Assembly: GCA_023375785.1 (NCBI GenBank)
Contig: SZWC01007358.1
Location: forward strand, 5,535-32,012
Direction: 5' to 3'
Origin: Penium margaritaceum
Taxonomy: Eukaryota; Streptophyta; Zygnematophyceae; Desmidiales; Peniaceae
DNA length: 26,478 nt
Part shown: positions 7,710-18,367 of the stretch, piece after piece
How the letters are laid out: every line of letters begins with the position of its first letter
Position numbering within the stretch: position 1 is the stretch's first letter
Translations under genes and position numbers: made by a program
Notes under the pieces: model-generated
Told to the model about the DNA's origin: nothing
Seen by the model: only the letters and a program-made list of their open reading frames with translations
Databases searched by the model: none

Positions 7710-10479
7710 CCCTACTAACTTTTAAATTCGATTTTAAGGTTTTTTTCCCTAATCGAATTTCGCCAAATTCAACACTTCGACGAATTAATGACAACCCTGA
7801 AAAATCAAGTTTAACGTGCTAGCATGCAAGTTTAGCACCTAAAATGTGGTCTGCGGTGATTGCATTGATTCAGAACAAGCATTTCATTTCGGCGAGCAAA
7901 GTGGACACGAGCACATAAGACAAAGAACTTTAGCACATTTAAATATGTGGTCAAGCAACATAAGAACAAACAGTTCACACGACTTCGTCCTCCTCCTCCA
8001 CGTCATTGGTGTGGAAGAGGAGCCTTCCAGCATAAGGAGATGCCACTCACTGAAAAGCAGGGTCAAACACATGTGGGAACAAAGATTTAGCCCATGCGTT
8101 CTTCACTAACGGCTCCTCTTCACGCATGTATGACCACGCATGAAAAAACCAAGCGCATACTGCCTCCTTCATGGTCTTCATGCCCATGTTGCTGTTGTCA
8201 CATGTACGTTTCCGCTCCGTCCCCCACTCAACAAAAAACTCTTCTACCCTATTCTCCAACGGACGCATCAGTCCGATGTCCGCTGGCTGCGCTTTTGGAG
8301 TGCATCCAGCGGGTTTGTACATTGTCCGCATGTATGGGAAGTTTGTTCCGGGCCACTCCTGGAAGCCGGCGCTTCACTGTTGGCGCCAAGTGTCGAGGAA
8401 GAGTAGGATGTCTGCCTCGCCCTCCTTGACACCGAGGGTTTTGCACATCCTTTGGTAGTACAAATGGAAGATGCCACGGACCCACTCACGGGTTGTGTCC
8501 AGATTAGCTCAATGCGTCTGCGTGTATGTGAGGTTCAAGCCAGCTTCCACCAGACATGCTACGTTGGTGCCCGAGGGAAGACAGCGACTGGTCTTGCCTC
8601 CGAAGATGAGCTGCATGGGCAGTAGCTCCCCGGGCATAGAGCTGGTGACAACTGCGGCGATGCACTGCTTGTCCTCTAGATCTAGCAGTGCCACGTCGTT
8701 GCTTTCGATTGGAGCGTAGGTATGGCTGGCAGCAGGCATGAGCTGCACACTCGTATGGTCGGCATTTACGACCATGAATGGCTTGATGCCATAAAGCATC
8801 ACCATGCAGGCAGCTCGATGATGGAACATGAGCACCCTATCCTCCCAATCGTCGGGCACCTTCTGCGCAGCACTGGTACCCGCACGCCATCCCCATCCCA
8901 TCTTCGTCCTCACGATGGAGCGCACCCATGACCGCCCAAACGCCTTCAACCCCATCTGCGCAAGCTCCTCAGGTACATGGCGTATGGTGATGCGAACCTG
9001 CTGCCTGATTGTCTTGCTGTTCAATGCCATGCCTGATGCATGTGCTGCCTCCAACTCCCTCTTGATTTCCGCCATAATGACTGGCTGCGTAGCCATCCAG
9101 GCACGCTTCCCCTTGTATCCATGCTCTTGCTTTTTGCTGGAGACGGGTGCAGATGGTGCAGCTGCTATAGACGCATGTACCGCTGAATCATGCTATTCTT
9201 TCACAATTTTGGTGCCGTCGGTGAACCACTCAGCCAGTGTGCTTGCAGCAAGCCGATCGTACACACAGTAGCCGTCGGGTGTGCCGAACGTACGGAGGAG
9301 ATGCTGCACTATTGTGTACGCCATCAGCTACGTCTTGTACGCATGATAAATTGTGCAGAAGTGCCCGGACCCAAACCAGTCCGCGTACTTCCCGCGCTTC
9401 TTTGATGTAGACGCGCCCATGGAAGTTCCTGTGGTGTCCGCGGTGGTGGTCTTCTCCGACACTTCGATTGCGAGGCACTCTGTGTCAGTTGAGTTGTCCA
9501 AGTCCTGGCCGTCGGATGACGACAATGAGCGGTCGACGTTTTCGTTGGAGTCGCTTGAGCTGGCAGCTTTGTCATTGTCGCTCCCACTGCTGTCGCTGTT
9601 ACCAGCGGTTGCAGCTCCCTCCTTGAGGACAAGGGCTCCAGAACGGAGCCTTGTCCTCGGAGGCTCACGCTTTGTGGGTGACCTAGCAGGCGCCTTTCCC
9701 TTGTTGGCAGCTGTCGGTCACGTTCGAACGCCGCTACCATTGTCCTTAGCCCCTGAGGGACCAGCCCCAAGACTGTAGTTCCACACCGTCCTCGGTGGAC
9801 AAGGATGGACGGTAACGGACTCCAAGAGGGAATGTTTGGAGCTGCTACCCGCCGATGGTTGGGACCACACGAGGGGGATGTTGGAGGGGAGGATGAGAGG
9901 TGTAGTTTCGTCTGACTTCGGAGGCACGTACATCGAGTAGTCACGCGGTGCATGCACAAAAGGTTCCTCGGTTCCGTCGAAATTGAGTTTGACAAGTACC
10001 CGGGGACGACCAACCGGACGACGCATGGGAGGAGGACGAGGAAGGGGGCCATGACGTGTGGCATTCATGAGATGTCGCGAACGCTCCTCGGGGGTCATCT
10101 TTTGCAAGTAGCGGTCCATGATGGGCGGGAGGTTAGGATGTGAGAGCTGGGATTGGTGGTAATGTCTGCATGATAGTGCAGACTGACGGTTAGCGTGCAC
10201 ACGTTTACCCTTCACTGGCCGTTGCAGCGCGCGGTGGTCTCTCACCCCGGCTCGGTCAGTTTTTTTCTCACGATCCTGACAGCATACCGCATTTTCCGTC
10301 AAACGGGCAGTGACTCTTCGCCGAATTGAGAAAATGTACCGGACCAATCGCCGAATTTGAGATGTCACCCCTGGCGCTTTGACGAACTCCAAGAAAACCA
10401 GAATATATCACCCGGCCGACAAAACTAAACAATCATAAATTTATAACTGGTGAAACTACAAATTTAAAAGCCAATAGGG
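7710..10479 (-). mobile_element. pogo-like DNA transposon P1 nested in the copia 1 integrase
   Basis: The 19-bp ends CCCTACTAACTTTTAAATT (7710-7728) and the reverse complement of 10461-10479 match at 16 of 19 positions. TA flanks each end (7708-7709, 10480-10481). Total length is 2770 bp. Removing P1 and one TA makes the copia integrase reading frame continuous across the junction, which fixes both borders independently of the ends. It carries one minus-strand transposase relic (7975-10119). TA duplication plus a DDD-type catalytic core places it in the Tc1/mariner superfamily near pogo/Tigger; the exact branch needs a phylogeny. Confidence 0.9.
7975..10119 (-). pseudogene. P1 transposase, pogo/DDE_1-like, single frame with six stops
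   Basis: The start is chosen at the ATG reading MDRYLQKMTPEERSRHLMNA because P2 begins the same way (MDRFL). The frame spans 715 codons to a TGA after EEEDEVV, with no frameshift. In order: AT-hook-like RRPVGRPRV near residue 40; Ser/Asp-rich linker; SGHFCTIYHAYK and RTFGTPDG..STLAEWF (helix-turn-helix-like, about 260-310); a second DNA-binding region ending FGRSWVRSIVRTKMGWGWR, CENPB-like; then the catalytic core with VVNADHTSVQL, LLFLDTWR and AQPADIGLMRPLENR, giving the three Asp of the pogo DDD triad. In-frame stops lie at 9718-9720 TGA, 9328-9330 TAG, 9193-9195 TAG, 8509-8511 TGA, 8374-8376 TGA and 8047-8049 TGA. The family is judged from motifs only. Confidence 0.8.
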
Positions 10480-10481
10480 TA

Positions 10482-11365
10482 TGCTCGAAGACCGTACCAA
10501 TGCTCAAACGAGTGATATGACAAGGAAGGGGACCGTGGGGAACACGGCTCCACTCCCAGGTCATGAAAGACATGTCTTCAAAAGAAAAGACGTGGGAGAG
10601 AGAGGACTCATTGAGAAAAATACGGACACCGTCAATAAGTGTACAGTTCCAGCGTCCAGACACGCCATTTTTTGGGGTGTGTATGGAGTGGAAGGTTCCA
10701 TAGACACCCAGCGAGAGGTCAAGAAGCGGGCTGTGGGACCCATGAATTCCCCACTATGGTCACAGCGAACAAATTTCAGACGGCGACCACAGGCCAGTTC
10801 GGCCTGAGGCAACCAGGACTCGAGAGTGGGACAGACATCACTCTTTTGCAGAAGGGCAAAGAACCAGCACATGCAAGAAAAGTCGTATGTGAGGCAAGAG
10901 ATATAGCAACCAATCCCCCAAGGGCATCATGGGCAAGGGGTCCCATGACGCATGCAAGAGGTCAAGAGGATGAGATGTGCGAGACTGAAAAGGGAAAACG
11001 GGAAACGGTGCATTTTGACCTGGGCACATTCAAGGCAGTCAGTAGTGTAAGGAGTAGAGAACGTGTCGACGTCAATTTCATGAGCGGGTTTGTCCTACAG
11101 CAAACTGTTAACAGCAGCAATGTGAATGTGGCAGAGCCACCAATGGAGCAGCTGTGAGTGTGCCGGGGAGAGAGAGCGTGACACGTGGGCAAGGACAGTG
11201 GAAGCGAGATGTGGTGCAAAGGAGGGCACACGATACAAGCGACCACAACGTGTGCCACGATACAGGACACGACCAGTGGTGCGGTGCAATAGAGAGGAAA
11301 TGTCGTGGCTGGAAGAGAAGTCCTTGCCCAAGTCGTCGAGAGTGGTAACAGACAGCGGACTGAGG
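10482..11365 (-). pseudogene. copia 1 GAG-pre-integrase and integrase core, broken
   Basis: Minus strand. LYRVPSFAP and HWWLCHIHIAAVNSLL resemble the pre-integrase His region (H..LGH..). CLECAQVKMHRFPF is the CxxC half of the integrase zinc finger. LDLLHASWDPLPMMPLG holds the first catalytic Asp, and FVRCDHSGEF (D at 10759-10761) the second. The third position, normally Glu in NGVxER, reads NGVSGR, so the catalytic Glu is lost. A TAG interrupts after VNSLL (about 11095) and the frame slips at T6 (10668-10673) just before the third catalytic box. P1 truncates the gene at 10481. Confidence 0.75.
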
Positions 11366-12192
11366 TCAAGAGCAGGGACATGAAATATAACTGGCAGAAA
11401 GAGTTCCTCCCCCATGGCCAAAAAAGCGGACAATCCCAACATCCTGGACAGGTAAGAGCTGGCCAGAGCCGGTGCAGACAAAGCGGATAGAGCCAACAGG
11501 ACCCAGAGAAACAAACGAGGAACGACGGGAGGTCATGTGTTGGGTGGCACGTGAATAAAGGATCCAGAAGCCACGTAACACACGTACAGACGCAGAGTCA
11601 TGACTCACTGTGGCAATAGCATAGCGAAGAGGAAGGCACTATCCACAAGCAGCAAGGCAACAAGGCAGGCTGTAAGACTGCCACTGCTCAATCCATAGGA
11701 CGTCAAATGAGGAGCAACCCTAAACATGACCGGATGACTGACCACAAAGAGACGCATCAACAGCACACGCAAGCGCCCCCTCAACCGAACGCTCACTCTC
11801 ACCTCCCTGATCACGGAGGTGTCTCTAGTGGACGGCATGAGAGAGGGAAGAGTCCAGCTGGCGATTGTCGCCAGACGGGCTAGAGATGATGATGCCAGAG
11901 GAGGGGCGCTAGGAGGTGTAGGTGGATGATGTCCATAGCGGAGGAGAGTAGGATACGGAGGGAGGCCTGAAGTAGATGGGGCCGCCAAACCCAGGAGGCC
12001 AACCCCAGGATAGGGCGGAGGTGGTGAAGTCAGGGCGGTGCTGTAAGCTTTAGCTGTTAGGGAGGAGGATGAAGGGCCGCTGGAGGGAGCAGTGGAGGTG
12101 GGGGAGCGAGAGGAACCACCACCAGTCCCTGTCGAGCGTGCCCAATGCGCACGCATGGCTGATGCAAGACGGGCATCATCAAGAGGCGCTGG
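11366..12192 (-). pseudogene. copia 1 protease region, broken
   Basis: After the gag zinc knuckle a Ser/Pro-rich linker leads to WILYSRATQHM (11546-11566), which aligns with the copia protease box W-I/V-L-D-S-G-A-T-x-H-M. Asp is replaced by Tyr and Gly by Arg, so the active site is destroyed. Frames change between the linker (ending with TGA at 11605-11607) and the protease (11366-11608). The downstream segment up to the pre-integrase is only weakly recognisable. Confidence 0.65.
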
Positions 12193-13474
12193 GCACTTGG
12201 GCACCGTGTGACCGGCGGCACCGCATTTCCAACACGTGACAGTACTAGAGGATAAAGATGAAGACGTGGTGGAGTCATATCCGCAACCCTTGCCACCCCT
12301 CCCTTGTCTGCCTCCACCAGAGGCACCCCCTCAGCCTTTGCCTTTGCCACCCCCCACCCCGACCACCCCCTTCTGAAACGAGGGATATGGCTGTTGTGGT
12401 GGAAGTGCTAGTGGAGGATGAGGCAGAAGCAGAAGAGGAGGACAAAGGTAGTGCAGTGGTAGCTGTTGCACATGCGGCACGGTGAATGCATTTGTTCTGC
12501 AGCAAACTCTACCAGTCTGTCAGACGTTGGGAGGTGAACTTCCATAAGGCGTCAATGCCAGGCAGTGCATCAGCAGGGACAGGTATAGTAGCCAGGCCTT
12601 CAATCTCAGTGGCCTTCACCTCCTGGAATATGTCACTGAGCTCTGCGATGAGGCCGTTGACGATGGAAAGAACAGTAGGGAGTTGTCCAGGGGCGGCCTT
12701 GCCAAGGTCGCGCAGCAATCGTAAACTACGAGTCGAATAAGCGCCAGCAGTCTCATTAACACGTATGGAGAGCGTGTTGAACTAGACAGCGAGGACGCTT
12801 TGAGATGCATGCCTAGTCATTATCGTGCTCCGTTTCATCAATGCGTAAGCACCGATAGGGTCTGCAGTGGTGCGGCGTGCAGTGTCGGCATTGTAGGACC
12901 CAATCTCGTCACAAAGATCATTGGGCCCAGTATGAATGAGGGCACAAACAACGCATGCAGCCTCGGACTCAATAGGCACAAAAGGTGGGTTAGCAGAGGG
13001 ATTGGGCTCATGGTAATATGTCAATAGCTACTCCCCCTGTGCCCAGGCACTGAAGCGGACCTCCCCACAATAGAAGGTGAGGTTAGAGGTCAAGTGAGGA
13101 GGGTTAGAATCAAGATCAGGATTGCGCTGCTCGGATGGCGCAAGTGCTTTGGATGCAAATGCGCCAGCTGCAACGGGGATGACAAGGGGGTCAGAGGAGG
13201 ATGTGCCAGCGGTGGTAGATGCGGAAGTGGGTGAGGTGGATAATGCAGCATTGATGCCTACAACAATGGTAGCAGAGGGTGTGCGGTGCAATGTGGGCTG
13301 GAGACGGTTCATGACCAAATCAGCAATGTGATCTGCGAAGGTCTCCTGGCCAGCTTGCTCACCACGCATCTTGTCCTCGGCAGCGTGTTGAGTGGTGAGT
13401 GCAGCCTGCAGAGCAGTGCGCTTGTGCTGTAACTCAGCCTGCAAGGCTGCATATTGGTCATCGTTAACTGGCAT
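12193..13474 (-). pseudogene. copia 1 gag with CCHC zinc knuckle, broken by three TAG codons
   Basis: I chose the ATG at 13472-13474 (MPVNDDQYAALQAELQHK) because copia gag usually starts with a short helical region, although the frame is open further upstream. A single frame runs to about 12360 with only three breaks, all TAG (13028-13030, 12782-12784, 12509-12511). The CCHC knuckle CWKCGAAGHTVPKC (12193-12234, CX2CX4HX4C) is in another frame, so a one-base slip lies in the G/C-rich stretch between about 12360 and 12235. The product would be the capsid/nucleocapsid protein that packages element RNA. About 427 residues, near the normal copia gag size. Confidence 0.75.
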
Positions 13475-15476
13475 GGTGCGAATGACATGTCTCAACCGAG
13501 AAATTTTTCGGCAGAGTTTCCCTTGCCCCAGTGGGCGTAGGAAATGCGGGGTGAGTATGTTGGAAGTCTGCTGCGAGGCAACAACCTGGAAGCACAAACA
13601 CGCCAATGCATGAGAGGCAAGGACAAAGGGAGAGATCAAGCTCACCAAGCATAATGGCGTAGAGAGAACAACGGCGGAAGAGCAGCTGCAGCTAAGGACA
13701 TGACAACTACAACTGCGGCTGATGCTGAGACAATAAGGCAGGCGACTCGCATCAACGTTGCAGCTAAAGGAGTGGAGACGGCAGTAGTGGTAGAGACCAA
13801 CAGTTGGGTGTGACAAGTCACTAACGTTGAAGAAGAGGACAACAACAATAGATGTGTCAATAGAGTCGATGGCACTAGAGACTGCCATTGCTGCTGCTGA
13901 TGCGACGTCGTCTACTACGATGGCAATCTGGGTAACAACGTTAACAGTCGTAGCTGCCAGAGGGCCTTGATCAACTGGAGCTGCTGTGTATGTCTCAATG
14001 GCTCTACCGAAAGCAATTCTGGATGGTGCACGCGCAACACGTGCAGTGGTAGCAAAGGTGGAAGCAACAGCAGTACTAGATACAAGGGCAACTTGTAGTG
14101 AAATCGGGATGTCAGGGGATGGAGAAAAAGCCAATTTTACAACCGATGCAGCTGGGGATGCGACCTGGCATGAAGCAGACGATCTAGGTATTGCAGCTGC
14201 AAAGGATGGTGCTGCTCCACAAGGGGCAGCACAACGACGCTGCTCACAAGTCCTATGGGCAACGGGTGGGCTTACTTGTGATTGAAGAGGTTGGTGATCA
14301 TGCAATGGCGCCATGGCTGCCTTGTTCTACGCAGTCGGTGAATTGTTGGTTGCAGAATGGCAGTAGACCGTGTAGACTCTCACATCCTCCCACTCGTCGT
14401 AGTCGGAGGGGTCGTAGTCCTCGCCGGGGCAGTATCCCGAAGTGTTGCGCCGAACTTTCGACCACACCTTCCTCTCTGCCCTCTCCTCGTAGTACAGGAT
14501 TCCTTCATTGATACGGTCATGCTCACGTGCGTCCGTGGGCAAAGTGTGTATCGGCTCTGCTTTAGGAGGGGTCGACAGTGGGCCGAGTGTTAGGCTACCC
14601 TTACAGGCAACTAGAGGAGGTTATGGATGTGGAGCATTGGGACTTTCAACGCCGATTCTCACACTACGACGTAGCTCACAAGCTAGAATAGTGGTAAGAA
14701 GGCGTGCAAGGACCACGGCCAAGAGATAGTGAGCCGGCGGTAGTGACCACCAGCTTTGGCTGCAAGGGCAGCTACCGTATGATGCAACTGCTGTTGCTAC
14801 TGCTGTAGTTGGTGAGTTGGCCAGAGCACGGCCGACTACGAACAGGTGGTAGCAAACAAGCCAATGTCGTCGTCACAAAGCCGCACCGTGCACAGAGTTA
14901 CGGCACCACAAAGATCACGGGTATGGTGGTGTGGCTGCGAGGGTGGACCAGCCGTTGACACCACAGATGGGTGCAGACATGCGGCCTCTGGAGCAGGGGC
15001 GGCAGCCGATGCCACAGCGTGGACAACGGCCGGCAGAGGAAGCAGCACGGCCGAGAGTATGGAATGGCGGCAAGAGTGCCAAAGCCATCACCGCAGCTGC
15101 ACTACGCACGAAGATAGGGTACCGTGTGGGTTATGTGTACAGTATGTGCGGTTGCAGGCGTGCGCACGTGCGACTGCCAAGGCAGAAGCTGCTGCCGTTG
15201 CCACCGAGTGGTTAGCGTGCGTGCGGCGGCCAAAGCACACCCGAGAGTAGAAGGACGGCAATGAAAAAGCGTTGATGCCGTTGGTGCAGCAATGTCGACC
15301 AATGAAGAAGGCGACTACGTGCGGAGGGCTGTGATCGTGTGCGGCACCGACGATAGAGGTTGCTACTACGGATAGATTCACTTCTGGCATATGTGAGATG
15401 CTTGCGTGGGATCATCTACCACGTGGACGTGACCCAACAAGGCCTCAGGATTGTCACAAGGAGGGGTGAGTCCTCC
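13475..15476 (-). other. copia 1 untranslated leader, unusually long (about 2 kb)
   Basis: Between primer site and gag lie about 2000 bp without a recognised domain. The left half (13475-14314) is open in frame with gag on the minus strand, reading an Ala/Val/Ser-rich low-complexity polypeptide. The right half is rich in GCA/GCT-type triplets and has no convincing frame on either strand. Plus-strand open frames here look like shadows of this composition. It could be a true leader, an N-terminal gag extension, or later inserted DNA. Confidence 0.5.
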
Positions 15477-15489
15477 TTGCTCTGATACC
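15477..15489 (-). promoter_or_regulatory. Primer-binding site of copia 1 (initiator tRNA-Met type)
   Basis: The plus strand TTGCTCTGATACC directly touches the right LTR. On the element strand it reads GGTATCAGAGCAA, complementary to the 3' end of plant initiator tRNA-Met, the usual minus-strand primer of plant copia elements. Confidence 0.85.
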
Positions 15490-15939
15490 TGTAGGTAGCT
15501 GTGGTTGCTAGGATAAGCAAGCAAGTAAGTGACGGGAGCAACACCATGGATCGGGGGCAAGCTCATGTAATGCAAGAGTGAAAGAACAACAAGTTGTTTG
15601 GTAAGGAGTAAGCAAAGTGCTAAGTGCCGGTCGACCGGGCCACCCACGCAAGGCTCTCGACATGGAAACCGGACGCCACCCACTGATCGAACCCAGCCCT
15701 GGAGCGAGCGAGCTCCAGGCGGTTTCTCACATGCTTGCATAAGCCGGACGTGTGGTATCAAGGGATCAGCAACCTGACTCAATAATCTGAAAGCATGCAA
15801 ATGTGTGAGAATCCACCCACATCGCGAATGTATGTGGTGCATGCACTCCTAGAAGTGAGTTTCCCATCCTAGAATGTAGTAGTGTGCAACATCGCTACAA
15901 TTTGGCTCTCCATAAGATTGGTGTTGGTGCTATGGTTCA
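15490..15939 (-). repeat. Right LTR of copia 1 (5' LTR in element orientation)
   Basis: It starts TGTAGGTAGC and ends ...TATGGTTCA on the plus strand, and aligns with 4528-4972 over its full length. In element orientation this copy would carry the promoter; I could not single out a TATA box with confidence. Copia 2 sequence begins immediately after its outer edge. Confidence 0.88.
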
Positions 15940-15954
15940 TGACCAAAAAAGCAA

Positions 15955-16350
15955 TCTGCTAGCCCCTCTAGGCTAGCCGCCCCATGTGCATCTGCTGGCC
16001 CCTCATGGCTAGCCACCTCATCCATGTCTACTAGCCCCTCTAAGCCAGCTGCCCCGACTACATCCGCAAGTACCCCAGAGTTGGCCGCCCCATCTGTGTC
16101 TACTAGCCCCTCCAGGCCAGTCACCCCGTCCGCATCCGCTGGTCCCTCCGGGCCAGCCGCCCCATCTGCATCCGCAGGTCCCTCCGGGCTAGCCGCCAAC
16201 TCTGCATGCGCTAGTCCCTCAGGGCCAGCCACCCCGTTGATGTGTACTAGCCCATCCAAGCAAGCCGTCCCGTTTGGGTCCACCGATCCCTCTGGGCCAG
16301 CCGCCTCGTCCGTGTCTGTTGGCCCCTCCACATCAGCTGACTCCTCTGGG
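15955..16350 (+). repeat. 36-bp in-frame minisatellite (12-residue repeat), about 11 units
   Basis: Units of 36 bp read in the pol frame as variants of SASAGPSGPAAP, for example 12-residue blocks with SAGPSG, STSPSK and SVGPST cores. The array is also open on the minus strand (reading ADADGAAGPEGP-like blocks) because of its GC-rich codon content. It occupies the place of the Ser/Pro-rich linker between integrase and RT seen in copia 1. Confidence 0.85.
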
Positions 16351-18367
16351 GTGGAACCAACGGCCCCGTGTGCGTTTGTTGGACCGTCTGCGGAGTTGTC
16401 ATTCCAGGACACGCCCAAGATACCGATCGACTCACTCTCAGCCGCTCCCTCTCTTCCGCCTCCCGTCCAGCCACGCTACACATGTGGCTTGGGCAGGAGC
16501 CTTCAACCCAGGCCATCCCTCAGCACACAGGCCACCGTCCCGCATCCTCTCATGCCACGACCCCCTGTTGCCCCACGAGGCTCCTTGCCTCCCCGCAGAC
16601 CCACTCCCACAGTCGTGAGTAGGGACTCTGGCATAAAGGCCCTTGGCTTGGCCACATTGGCTGTCATTACTCATCTCTACCCGGGATCGGCATTGGCTAT
16701 TCGATCCTCCATCAGGAGCACCGCCTTATCGTCACGGCCACGCTCACATGCATACCACCTGGGGCTCGAGACATGCACGCCTTCACTGTCCGCCCCGCGA
16801 TATGCCCAAAGGACCCAGCCACCCTACGCGAGGTGCGGGCCTCTCTCGAGGCTGCACACTGGGAGGCTGCATGTGTGGATGAGGTTGCCGCCATCCGACA
16901 ACATCAGGTCTACAAGCTCGTCGACCTTCCCCCCAGCTGAAAGACCATCGGTGCCAAGTGGGTCCTTTGGTGCAAGTGGAAGCCCGACGGATCTCTGGAC
17001 AAGCACAAGGCCCGTCTCAAAGCCAAGGGTTTTGCTCAGGTCCCTAGAGTTGCCTACAAGTAGATCTTTGCTTTGGTTGGCCGGTTCTCCACTAGCCAGG
17101 TGCTGTTCAGTCTGGTTGTCTAGCACGGGTGGGAGCTACATCAGATGGACGCGAGTAACGCCTTTCTCCATGGCTGAATGGAAGGTGAGGAACTCTACAT
17201 GGTGCTGTCTCCAAGCTTTGACGATGGCATTAGCAGGGTCTTACGACTGCGGAAGGCTCTCTATGGCCTGAAGTAATTGTCTCACTGTTGGAACCAGGAG
17301 ATTAGTCGCACGCTTCTCAGCGATGGCCTGCTTCGCAGCACTACAGACCTGCACTGTTCGTTAGCTCGAGAGGACTGCCCTTTGTTGCCGTCCTAGTCTA
17401 CGTCGACGCCCTCCTCATAGGGTCACCAATCGTAGCTACCATCCAGCGCGTCAAGGACCTACTACACATCACCTACAAGATGAAGGACCTCAGGCCTGCC
17501 TGAGTGTTCCTTGGTATAGAGTTGGAGCATGACCACTCCTAGGGCATCCTTCACATCCACCAAGCCGCCTACGTGCAAGCCCTGTCCGCTCGCTTCATTG
17601 AGGCCCTGTCTCTCGTGCTGAATGCATCCTCATCCATGTCCCCCGATGGCCAGGCAAAGTTAAAGAGCCTCAACCCAGTCATTGTGGGAGAGCCAGCTGA
17701 CGTGACCACGTATCTGAGAGTCACCGGGTCACCGATGTTCCTAGCAATGACAACACGGAAAGACATAGTGTTTGCCGTTAACCTTCTGGCCCATTTTTCC
17801 CACAATCCATGTCACCTCCACTTTGAGGTTGCGATCCACGTGCTGCGCTATGTCGTCTCGACTCCACGACGATGCCTCGTGTACCGTTGGAAACCGTTCG
17901 TTGTCATAGTGGGTTACGATAACACTGACTGGGCTGCCAGCCCGAAATTCAAGAGCCACACTAGCTAGATCTTTCACGTTGGTGGCACCCTTGTGTCCTA
18001 GCGTAGTGGCAAACAAGTCTACATTGCACGCAGCACTGCTGAGGTTAAGTATGTGGCTCTTAGTTTTGGCACATGTGAGAGCATGTGGTTGCGTCGTCTA
18101 TTGTCTGAATTGTGTAGGTCTGTTGTGTCCATTACGTTGCACTATGACAATGAGATTGACATGGCCATCGCTGACAATGATGGCATGCATCACACGTGCA
18201 GAAATCACATCAATGCTGAGTATCACTATGTACGTTTGTTTTTGCACGACGGTAGCGTGAGCATTGTGTGGGTTGAGACAACATGGCAGCTAGCTGACTT
18301 CTTGACCAGGGCATTGAAGCACGAGTCCTTCAAGAACGTTGTGGGTGCGGTCGGTATGCATCCGTGA
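16351..18367 (+). pseudogene. copia 2 pol: reverse transcriptase and RNase H, broken
   Basis: RT boxes in order: HWEAACVDEVAAIRQHQVYK, WVLWCKWKPDGSLDKHKARL, GWELHQMDASNAFLHG, LRKALYGLK, then YVDALL near 17392-17412, where the second Asp of YVDD is Ala and so catalytically dead, then YKMKDL and FLGIELEHD. RNase H: VGYDNTDWA, SGKQVYIARSTAEVKYVAL, CESMWLRRLL, HYDNEIDMAI, ADFLTRAL. Stops are frequent: TGA after PPS, TAG after AYK and SLVV (17121-17123), TAA after LYGLK, and TAG in place of the Trp of VSWRS. Frameshifts lie near 16730 and 17300-17480. The last stretch, 18053-18367, is open to the normal copia C terminus. Confidence 0.82.

Larger units (their letters stand above)
4528..15939 (-). 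mobile_element. Ty1/copia LTR retrotransposon (copia 1) with a nested DNA transposon
   Basis: Two LTRs of about 445-450 bp (4528-4972, 15490-15939), a tRNA-iMet type primer site beside the right LTR, and minus-strand relics in the order gag, protease, integrase, RT, RNase H identify a copia element read right to left. Without the nested transposon at 7710-10479 it is about 8.6 kb, long for copia. The excess sits in a leader of about 2 kb before gag. The LTRs differ at roughly one position in ten by eye, so the insertion is old. There is no clear polypurine tract beside the left LTR and no matching target duplication. All coding domains are broken. Confidence 0.9.

Noticed and set aside
7037..7822. 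Plus-strand open frames across the copia 1 linker and P1 left end
   Set aside because: Shadows of the minus-strand Ser-rich linker and integrase; they cross the P1 border at 7710, so cannot be an old gene.
9353..9778. Plus-strand frame of 141 residues opposite the P1 transposase linker
   Set aside because: Antisense shadow of the Ser/Asp-rich transposase linker, whose homologue in P2 shows the minus frame is the coding one.
6459..13030. TAG read as glutamine (altered genetic code as in some ulvophyte algae or ciliates)
   Set aside because: Several TAGs fall where Gln is expected, but others replace Trp, Tyr, Arg or Glu positions and TGA stops are also common. Decay of CAG and TGG codons explains the data with the standard code.
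15930..16418. A 162-residue minus-strand open frame with Gly/Ala/Asp repeats
   Set aside because: It is the antisense shadow of the 36-bp repeat that is in frame with copia 2 pol on the plus strand.
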